Positions 46,387 through 52,644 of a stretch of DNA of 52,644 nucleotides are shown piece after piece (positions within the stretch are counted from its first letter, which is position 1; every line of letters starts with the position of its first letter). The stretch is from positions 1 to 52,644 of the forward strand of contig NZ_JARVKV010000047.1 of the NCBI RefSeq assembly GCF_029813835.1, in the 5' to 3' direction. Origin of the DNA: Streptomyces sp. DH37 (lineage in GTDB: Bacteria; Actinomycetota; Actinomycetes; Streptomycetales; Streptomycetaceae). The notes under the pieces were generated by a model. That model had not been told where the DNA came from, searched no databases, and saw nothing but the letters and a program-made list of their open reading frames with translations. A program made the translations under genes and the position numbers.

Positions 46387-47412
46387 TCAGAAGACGGCCT
46401 CGGTCTCGTCCATCCGGTCCTGCGGCACCGTCTTCAGCTCGGCGACCGCGTCGGCCAGCGGTGCCATCACGATCTCGTTGCCGCGCAGGGCCGTCATCAT
46501 GCCGAAGTCGCCGCGGTGCGCGGCCTCCACGGCGTGCCAGCCGAAGCGGGTGGCCAGCACGCGGTCGTACGCGGTGGGGGTGCCGCCGCGCTGCACGTGG
46601 CCGAGGATGACCGGCCGGGCCTCCTTGCCCAGACGGTGCTCCAGCTCGATGGCGAGCCGGTTGCCGATGCCGGTGAAGCGCTCGTGCCCGTACTGGTCGA
46701 TCCGGCCCTTCTCGTACGGCATCGAGCCCTCGGCCGGGCGCGCGCCCTCGGCGACGCAGAGCACCGCGAACTTCTTGCCGCGCGCGAAGCGCTCCTCGAT
46801 CATCTTGCACAGGTCGTCGACCTGGAAGGGCCGCTCGGGCACGCAGATGCCGTGGGCGCCGCCGGCCATCCCGGCCTCCAGCGCGATCCAGCCCGCGTGC
46901 CGCCCCATGACCTCCACGACCATCACGCGCTGGTGGGACTCGGCGGTGGTCTTCAGCCGGTCGATCGCCTCGGTGGCCACGGTGACGGCCGTGTCGAAGC
47001 CGAAGGTGCGGTCGGTGGCGGAGATGTCGTTGTCGATCGTCTTGGGCACGCCGACCACCGGCAGTCCGGCGTCGGCGAGCATCCGGGAGGCGGTGAGGGT
47101 GCCCTCGCCGCCGATGGGGATGAGCGCGTCGAGGCCGAGCCGCTCCAGCAGTTCCTCGGAGTTCTGGCACGCCTCGCGCAGCCGGTCGCGCTCCAGCCGG
47201 GCCGAGCCCAGGATGGTGCCGCCCCGGGCGAGGATGCCGGAGACGGAATCGATGTCGAGTTCGCGGTAACGGCCGTCGAGCAGGCCCTTGAACCCGTCCT
47301 CGAAGCCGATGACCTCGTCGTGCCGGTCGACCACGGCACGGTGCACGACCGAACGGATCACGGCGTTCAGACCGGGGCAGTCGCCGCCTGCGGTGAGGAC
47401 TCCGATGCGCAT
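46387..47412 (-). CDS. pfkA: 6-phosphofructokinase
   Basis: 341-residue PfkA phosphorylating fructose-6-phosphate. It has the N-terminal GGDCPGLNAVIR, G104 in IGGEGT and K124 in PKTIDND with catalytic D127. G104 points to ATP as donor, while K124 is the residue of pyrophosphate-type enzymes; this mix is what I recall for the group III Streptomyces ATP-PFKs. Also present: MGRHAGWIA and RHAG-E context for F6P binding, and LGHVQRGGTPTAYDR. ATG 47412 has AGGAG about eleven bases upstream. Divergent from pta. Confidence 0.95.
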   Translation of the reverse strand: MRIGVLTAGGDCPGLNAVIRSVVHRAVVDRHDEVIGFEDGFKGLLDGRYRELDIDSVSGILARGGTILGSARLERDRLREACQNSEELLERLGLDALIPIGGEGTLTASRMLADAGLPVVGVPKTIDNDISATDRTFGFDTAVTVATEAIDRLKTTAESHQRVMVVEVMGRHAGWIALEAGMAGGAHGICVPERPFQVDDLCKMIEERFARGKKFAVLCVAEGARPAEGSMPYEKGRIDQYGHERFTGIGNRLAIELEHRLGKEARPVILGHVQRGGTPTAYDRVLATRFGWHAVEAAHRGDFGMMTALRGNEIVMAPLADAVAELKTVPQDRMDETEAVF

Positions 47413-47706
47413 GGGGATCGTTTCTCCTGCTCGCTGCTGGTTCGGGGTGCGCCGCCGCGATTCTTTCACGTCCTGAACGCATTGCCGCCGTCCGTCTCAC
47501 ATACCGTTCGAGACGCGACCGGCACGCGGCCCCACCGGGCACGGCGGTAAGGTCAAGGGTAGTCAAAGGAGCAAGTGCGCAGGTAAGCACAGATACGTAC
47601 CGGTAACGCCGCTTGTCCGGCACTTTTCCACGGCGGTGCGCCCGGGTACCCGACGGAGGAGCGCGGCCCGCGACGGGCCGGGGTGCGACGAGTAGGGAGA
47701 GCACAC
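47413..47706. promoter_or_regulatory. Divergent pfkA/pta intergenic region
   Basis: No gene is seen in these 294 bases. They contain the perfect palindrome TACCGGTA (47598-47605) and must hold promoters for both genes, though none is clear. GGGAGAG precedes the pta GTG. Confidence 0.4.
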
Positions 47707-49875
47707 GTGACGCGCAGCGTGTACGTGACCGGCATCGGCCGCGGGGACGGCCGCCAGGTCGTGGAGCTGGGGGTCATGGAACTCCTGTCCCGGCGGATCG
47801 GCCGGGTCGGCGTCTTCCGCCCCCTCGCCCACGACGGGCCGGACCCCATCTACGACCTGCTGCGCAGCCGCTACCGGCTGTCCCAGCCCGCGGGGACCGT
47901 GGTCGGGCTCGGCTACGACGAGGCCGCCGCCGCCCTGGCCGACAGGGGCGTCGACGAGCTGGTGTCCCGGCTGGTGGACCGCTTCCGCGCCGTCGCCCGC
48001 GACTACGAGGCCGTCCTCGTCCTGGGCACCGACTTCGCCGACACCGGCCTGCCCGCCGAGCTGACGCTCAACGCCCGGCTGGCCAACGAGTTCGGCGCGG
48101 CGGTGCTGCCCGTGGTGGCCGGCACCGGCCAGGACCTCGACTCGCTGACCGCCGAGGTCCGCAACGCCCACCACGCGTACGCCTCGCTGGGCTGCGAGGT
48201 CATCGCCATGATCGCCAACCGGGTCGCCGACGGCCACGCCGCCGCCGGCCTCGACGGCCATCTGCCGGTGCCGGTGTACGCCCTGCCCGAGGAGCCCGCG
48301 CTGGCCGCGCCGACCGTCGCCCAGGTCGCCGAGGCGCTGGGCGCGAAGGTCCTCCAGGGGGATCCGGCCGGGCTCGCCCGCGACGTGCGCGGCTTCGTCT
48401 TCGGCGGCGCCACGCTGCCGACCTTCCTGCCCGCCCTGACCGAGGGCTGCATGGTCATCACCCCCGGCGACCGGGCCGATCTGGTCGTCGGCTCGCTGGC
48501 CGCCCACTCCGCGGGCTCCCCCGCCATCGCCGGGGTGCTGCTCACCGTCGGGCAGCAGCCCGGCGAGGAGACCATGGCGCTGGCCGCCCGGCTCTCCCCG
48601 GGCACCCCGGTGCTGTCGGTGCCCGGCGGCTCGTTCCCCACCGCCGGCGAGCTGATGTCCCTGGAGGGCAGGCTGACGACGGCCAATCCGCGCAAGGCGG
48701 AGATCGCCCTCGGCCTCTTCGAGAACCACGTGGACACCGCCCGGCTCACCGAGCGCCTCTCGGTGGTCCGCAGCGACCGGGTCACCCCGATGATGTTCGA
48801 GCACGAGCTGATCGAGCGGGCGCGCTCCGACCGCCGCCACGTCGTCCTGCCGGAGGGCGCCGAGGAGCGGGTGCTGCGGGCGGCCGAGGTGCTGATGCGC
48901 CGGGGCGTGTGCGACCTGACCCTGCTGGGCGACGAGGGCGCGATCCGCAAGCGCACCGCCGAGCTCGGCATCGACCTGGGCCTGCTGGGCCCCGAGGAGG
49001 TGCCCGAGGGGCCGGGCACCTCCGTCCGCGTGGTGGACCCGTACACCTCGCCGCTGCGCGAGCGCTTCGCCGAGCTGTACGCGAGGCTGCGCGCCCACAA
49101 GGGCGTCACCTACGAGCTGGCCTACGACCAGGTGGTCGACGTCTCCTACTTCGGCGTCCTGATGGTCCAGGAGGGGCTGGCCGACGGCATGGTCTCGGGC
49201 GCGGCCCACTCGACGGCGGCGACGCTGCGGCCGGCCTTCGAGGTCATCCGCACCAAGCCGGACGCCGCGATCGTCTCCTCGGTGTTCTTCATGTGCCTGG
49301 CCGAGAAGGTGCTGGTCTACGGCGACTGCGCGGTCAACCCCGACCCGGACGCCGAGCAGCTCGCCGACATCGCCGTCCAGTCGGCCGCCACCGCCGCGCG
49401 GTTCGGCGTCGACCCGCGGATCGCGATGCTGTCGTACTCCACCGGCACCTCCGGCTCCGGCGCGGACGTGGACAAGGTGCGGCGGGCGACGGAGCTGGTG
49501 CGCGAGCGCCGCCCGGACCTGCTGGTGGAGGGGCCGATCCAGTACGACGCCGCGGTGGAGCCGTCGGTCGCGGCGACCAAGCTGCCGGAGTCGAAGGTCG
49601 CGGGGCGGGCCACCGTGCTGGTCTTCCCGGACCTCAACACCGGCAACAACACCTACAAGGCCGTCCAGCGCTCGGCCGGCGCGGTGGCCGTCGGCCCGGT
49701 CCTGCAGGGCCTGCGCAAGCCGGTCAACGACCTCTCGCGCGGCGCCCTGGTGCAGGACATCGTCACCACCGTGGCGATCACCGCGATCCAGGCGCAGCAG
49801 GGCGGGAGGGCCCCGGGCGGGCCGGACCGGCCGGGTGCGGCGACCGGAACGGCCGGGAAGGCGGCGAACGAGTGA
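47707..49875 (+). CDS. pta: Phosphate acetyltransferase
   Basis: 722-residue long-form Pta that interconverts acetyl-CoA and acetyl phosphate. An N-terminal P-loop-like AAA_26 domain starts SVYVTGIGRGDGRQ, a DRTGG domain follows in the middle (about 215-330, VFGGATLPTFLPAL), and the C-terminal PTA/PTB catalytic domain (about 370-695) has VVLPEGAEERVLRAAE, MLSYSTGTSGSGADVDKV, EGPIQYDAA and VFPDLNTGNNTYKAVQR. GTG 47707 is taken as start because GGGAGAG lies about eight bases upstream. The tail is Gly/Ala-rich. It overlaps ackA by four bases. Confidence 0.95.
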   Translation: MTRSVYVTGIGRGDGRQVVELGVMELLSRRIGRVGVFRPLAHDGPDPIYDLLRSRYRLSQPAGTVVGLGYDEAAAALADRGVDELVSRLVDRFRAVARDYEAVLVLGTDFADTGLPAELTLNARLANEFGAAVLPVVAGTGQDLDSLTAEVRNAHHAYASLGCEVIAMIANRVADGHAAAGLDGHLPVPVYALPEEPALAAPTVAQVAEALGAKVLQGDPAGLARDVRGFVFGGATLPTFLPALTEGCMVITPGDRADLVVGSLAAHSAGSPAIAGVLLTVGQQPGEETMALAARLSPGTPVLSVPGGSFPTAGELMSLEGRLTTANPRKAEIALGLFENHVDTARLTERLSVVRSDRVTPMMFEHELIERARSDRRHVVLPEGAEERVLRAAEVLMRRGVCDLTLLGDEGAIRKRTAELGIDLGLLGPEEVPEGPGTSVRVVDPYTSPLRERFAELYARLRAHKGVTYELAYDQVVDVSYFGVLMVQEGLADGMVSGAAHSTAATLRPAFEVIRTKPDAAIVSSVFFMCLAEKVLVYGDCAVNPDPDAEQLADIAVQSAATAARFGVDPRIAMLSYSTGTSGSGADVDKVRRATELVRERRPDLLVEGPIQYDAAVEPSVAATKLPESKVAGRATVLVFPDLNTGNNTYKAVQRSAGAVAVGPVLQGLRKPVNDLSRGALVQDIVTTVAITAIQAQQGGRAPGGPDRPGAATGTAGKAANE

Positions 49876-51098
49876 GGGGCACCCGCGTCCTCGTCCTGAA
49901 CACCGGCTCCTCGTCGGTGAAGTACCAGCTCCTGGACATGGCCGACGGCTCCCGCCCGGCCGCCGGGCTCATCGAGCGGATCGGCGAGCGCACCTCCCAC
50001 CTGCGCCACTCCCCGGCCGGCGGCCCTCGGCGCGAGCGCGAGGAGCCGGTCGCCGACCACGGGACGGCGCTCAAGTCCGTCGCCGACGAGCTGGCCCGCG
50101 ACGGCCTGGGCCTGGACTCCCCGGAACTGGCCGCCATCGGCCACCGGGTGGTGCACGGCGGGCGCCTCTTCACCGAGCCGACCGTGATCGACGACGCGGT
50201 GCTGGCCGAGATCGAACGCCTGGTGCCCGTCGCGCCGCTGCACAACCCGGCCAACCTCGCGGGCATCCGCACGGCCATGGCGCTGGCTCCGCACCTGCCG
50301 CAGGTGGCGGTCTTCGACACCGCGTTCCACACGACGATGCCCGAGTACGCCGCCCGGTACGCCATCGACACCGCCGTCGCCGACGCCCACCGGGTGCGCC
50401 GCTACGGCTTCCACGGCACCTCGCACGCGTACGTCTCGCGGAGGACCGCCGGGCTGCTGGGCCGGGAGCCGTCCGAGACGAACGTCATCGTGCTGCACCT
50501 GGGCAACGGCTCGTCGGCCTCGGCGGTGCGCGGCGGACGGTGCGTGGACACCTCCATGGGGCTCACCCCGCTGGAGGGCCTGGTGATGGGCACCCGTTCG
50601 GGTGACATCGATCCGGCGGTGATCTTCCACCTGACGCGGGTCGCCGGGATGTCGGTCGACGAGATCGACGTCCTGCTGAACAAGCGCAGCGGCCTGCGGG
50701 GCCTGTGCGGGGACAACGACATGCGGGAGGTGCTGCGCCGGATGGAGGGGGAGGGGCCGGACGCGGAGTCGGCGCGCCTGGCCTTCGACGTCTACGTCCA
50801 CCGGCTGAGGAAGTACATCGGCGCCTACTGCGCGGTGCTCGGCCGGGTGGACGCGGTGGCCTTCACCGCCGGGGTCGGCGAGAACGCCGCCCCGGTGCGG
50901 CAGGCCGCCGTCGCCGGGCTGGAGGGTCTGGGCCTGGCCGTGGACGCGGAGCTGAACGCGGCGCGCGGCGACGGGCCCCGGCTGATCTCCCCGCCCACCG
51001 CGCGGGTCGCGGTGGCCGTGGTGCCCACCGACGAGGAGCTGGAGATCGCCGACCAGACGTACGCGCTGGTCACGGGCGGCACCCCGGGACGGAAGTGA
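49872..51098 (+). CDS. ackA: Acetate kinase
   Basis: 408-residue ASKHA-fold kinase making ATP plus acetate from acetyl phosphate, or the reverse. Motifs in order: VLNTGSSSVKYQL, HRVVHGG, the catalytic-Asp motif AVFDTAFHTTMP, YGFHGTSH, HLGNGSSASAV, GTRSGDIDP and FTAGVGENAAPVR. GTG 49872 overlaps the pta stop (GTGA), so the pair is coupled. The gap to pyk is 54 bases and carries a separate promoter element. In Streptomyces it handles overflow acetate and acetyl phosphate. Confidence 0.96.
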   Translation: MRGTRVLVLNTGSSSVKYQLLDMADGSRPAAGLIERIGERTSHLRHSPAGGPRREREEPVADHGTALKSVADELARDGLGLDSPELAAIGHRVVHGGRLFTEPTVIDDAVLAEIERLVPVAPLHNPANLAGIRTAMALAPHLPQVAVFDTAFHTTMPEYAARYAIDTAVADAHRVRRYGFHGTSHAYVSRRTAGLLGREPSETNVIVLHLGNGSSASAVRGGRCVDTSMGLTPLEGLVMGTRSGDIDPAVIFHLTRVAGMSVDEIDVLLNKRSGLRGLCGDNDMREVLRRMEGEGPDAESARLAFDVYVHRLRKYIGAYCAVLGRVDAVAFTAGVGENAAPVRQAAVAGLEGLGLAVDAELNAARGDGPRLISPPTARVAVAVVPTDEELEIADQTYALVTGGTPGRK

Positions 51099-51113
51099 GC
51101 CAGCTCACCCCCT

Positions 51114-51123
51114 GGAACGTTCC
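51114..51123. promoter_or_regulatory. GGAACGTTCC palindrome over the pyk -35 region
   Basis: Perfect 10-bp palindrome between ackA and pyk. It lies where the -35 of the pyk promoter should be, given the TAGGAT at 51140, so a bound protein would compete with RNA polymerase. Confidence 0.4.
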
Positions 51124-51139
51124 GCCACTGAACAAAAGA

Positions 51140-51145
51140 TAGGAT
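51140..51145 (+). promoter_or_regulatory. -10 element (TAGGAT) of pyk, leaderless
   Basis: TAGGAT, the common actinobacterial -10, ends seven bases before the pyk ATG at 51153. There is no purine-rich ribosome site between them, so the mRNA is probably leaderless or nearly so. Confidence 0.6.
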
Positions 51146-51152
51146 CGCCCCC

Positions 51153-52580
51153 ATGCGCCGTTCCAAAATCGTCTGCACTCTGGGCCCCGCCGTGGACTCC
51201 TACGATCAGCTCAAGACGCTGATCGAGGCCGGCATGAACGTGGCCCGCTTCAACATGAGCCATGGAAGCCACCCGGAGCACGAGGAGCGGTACCACCGCC
51301 TCCGCAAGGCGTCCCAGGAGACCGGGCGCGCGATCGGCGTCCTCGCCGACCTCCAGGGCCCCAAGATCCGCCTGGAGACCTTCGCCGACGGCCCGGTGGA
51401 ACTCGTCCGCGGTGACGAGTTCACCATCACCACCGAGGACGTGCCCGGCGACAGGACCATCTGCGGCACCACGTACAAGGGGCTGCCCGCCGACGTCTCC
51501 AAGGGCGAGGCGATCCTGATCAACGACGGCAACGTCTCCCTCCAGGTGATCGACGTGGACGGCCCCCGGGTGCGCTGCATCGTCATCGAGGGCGGTGTGA
51601 TCTCCGACCACAAGGGCATCAACCTGCCCGGCGTGGCGGTCAACGTCCCCGCGCTGTCGGAGAAGGACGTCGAGGACCTGAAGTTCGCGCTGCGGATGGG
51701 CTGCGACATGGTGGCGCTGTCCTTCGTCCGCGACGCCGCCGACGTGCGCGACGTCCACCGGGTGATGGACGAGGTCGGCCGCCGGGTGCCGGTGATCGCC
51801 AAGGTGGAGAAGCCGCAGGCCGTCGAGAACATGGAGGACGTCGTCCTCGCGTTCGACGGCGTGATGGTGGCCCGCGGCGACCTGGCGGTGGAGTACCCGC
51901 TGGAGAAGGTGCCGATGGTGCAGAAGCGGCTCATCGAGATGTGCCGCCGCAACGCCAAGCCGGTGATCGTGGCGACCCAGATGATGGAGTCGATGATCAC
52001 CAACTCCCGGCCCACCCGCGCCGAGGCCTCCGACGTCGCCAACGCGATCCTGGACGGCGCGGACGCGGTGATGCTCTCGGCGGAGTCCTCGGTCGGCCAG
52101 TACCCGATCGAGACGGTCAAGACGATGTCGAAGATCGTCCAGGCCGCGGAGGAGGAGCTGCTCTCGCGCGGCCTCCAGCCGCTGGTGCCCGGCAAGAAGC
52201 CGCGCACGCAGGGCGGTTCGGTGGCCCGCGCGGCGTGCGAGATGGCCGACTTCCTCAACGGCAAGGCGCTGATCGCCTTCACCAAGTCCGGCGACACCGC
52301 CCGGCGGCTGTCGCGGTACCGCGCCGCCCAGCCGATCCTGGCCTTCACCACCGAGCCGTCCACCGCCTGCCAGCTCACGCTGAGCTGGGGCGTGGAGTCC
52401 TTCGTGGTGCCGCACGTGGACCACACCGACGAGATGGTGGACCTGGTCGACGCCGAACTGCTCAAGCTCCAGCGGTACAACAGCGGCGACACCATGATCA
52501 TGACGGCCGGTTCGCCGCCCGGCGTCCCCGGCACCACCAACATGGTGCTGGTGCACCACCTGGGCAACGACCAGCGCTGA
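51153..52580 (+). CDS. pyk: Pyruvate kinase
   Basis: 475-residue glycolytic enzyme converting PEP plus ADP to pyruvate plus ATP. The N-terminus is RRSKIVCTLGPAVDSYDQ and FNMSHGSH; the active site has IAKVEKPQAVENM and MVARGDLAVEYPLEKVP, then VATQMMESMI and the A-domain ending in DAVMLSAESSVGQYP. The C-terminal regulatory domain is present (about 345-470, ALIAFTKSGDTARRLSRYRA). ATG 51153 is supported by the TAGGAT element for a leaderless transcript. Streptomyces usually has two paralogues; which one this is cannot be settled by sequence reading alone. Confidence 0.96.
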   Translation: MRRSKIVCTLGPAVDSYDQLKTLIEAGMNVARFNMSHGSHPEHEERYHRLRKASQETGRAIGVLADLQGPKIRLETFADGPVELVRGDEFTITTEDVPGDRTICGTTYKGLPADVSKGEAILINDGNVSLQVIDVDGPRVRCIVIEGGVISDHKGINLPGVAVNVPALSEKDVEDLKFALRMGCDMVALSFVRDAADVRDVHRVMDEVGRRVPVIAKVEKPQAVENMEDVVLAFDGVMVARGDLAVEYPLEKVPMVQKRLIEMCRRNAKPVIVATQMMESMITNSRPTRAEASDVANAILDGADAVMLSAESSVGQYPIETVKTMSKIVQAAEEELLSRGLQPLVPGKKPRTQGGSVARAACEMADFLNGKALIAFTKSGDTARRLSRYRAAQPILAFTTEPSTACQLTLSWGVESFVVPHVDHTDEMVDLVDAELLKLQRYNSGDTMIMTAGSPPGVPGTTNMVLVHHLGNDQR

Positions 52581-52618
52581 CCCGGATCCGGGACCGCGTC
52601 CCGGGGAACGCCGCGGCG

Positions 52619-52642
52619 GCCCGCACCCTGGAGGGTGCGGGC
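52619..52642 (+). terminator. Terminator of pyk
   Basis: GCCCGCACCCT pairs perfectly with AGGGTGCGGGC (52619-52629 and 52632-52642), with the sequence after it cut by the window end. Confidence 0.75.
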
Positions 52643-52644
52643 CT

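Overview
The window is a GC-rich Streptomyces-type chromosomal segment. The evidence is very high third-position GC, GTG starts, TANNNT boxes placed for leaderless mRNAs, EF-hand and vWA accessory proteins, and a GlgE-type glucan cluster. As I remember it, the gene order resembles the S. coelicolor SCO5423-SCO5480 core region; this was not checked by search. I see no tRNA, rRNA, CRISPR array, insertion sequence, prophage or secondary-metabolite cluster.

Layout. 0.1-6.1 kb (minus): a five-gene oligopeptide/dipeptide ABC importer, ordered lipoprotein, two permeases, two ATPases. A perfect 20-bp stem separates the lipoprotein gene from the permeases. 6.3-8.8 kb (minus): two paralogous SseB-like proteins and a P-loop NTPase. 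9.0-13.8 kb (plus): a tandem glycine riboswitch, then gcvT-gcvH-glyA-sdaA. This set can route glycine through the cleavage system and SHMT to serine, and serine to pyruvate; gcvP is absent. 14.1-18.5 kb: a GntR/FadR-type regulator, two small unknown or DUF2795 proteins, a vWA protein, a secreted protein that looks like a double-psi beta-barrel, and a two-EF-hand protein. 18.6-28.4 kb: glgX, a leaderless enoyl-CoA hydratase gene, an RsbW-like ATP-binding protein, a small protein, an MFS exporter with a DasR-like site in front, and an overlapping pair of ABC exporter half-transporters with one degenerate ATP site. 28.7-30.7 kb: a secreted M4 metalloprotease with a P-domain. 30.8-42.0 kb: glgP, divergent from glgE-treS-mak-glgB, the maltose-1-phosphate route to alpha-glucan. 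42.1-46.2 kb: a dicarboxylate/amino-acid symporter divergent from a CitA/DcuS-like kinase and CitB-like regulator. 46.4-52.6 kb: pfkA, divergent from pta-ackA and pyk.

Together the right half concerns carbon storage and lower glycolysis/overflow metabolism. Glucan is made and broken down by GlgE/GlgB/GlgP/GlgX and TreS/Mak; hexose phosphate enters glycolysis through PfkA; Pyk and Pta-AckA manage the pyruvate/acetyl-CoA end. SdaA on the left also delivers pyruvate. No wholly new defence or biosynthetic system is evident. The most unusual items are a histone-H1-like lysine-rich extension on GlgB, a terminator-like double hairpin in the glgE leader, the SseB pair with a P-loop NTPase beside the glycine/serine operon, a repeat-encoded insertion inside a histidine kinase ATPase domain, and several candidate operator palindromes.
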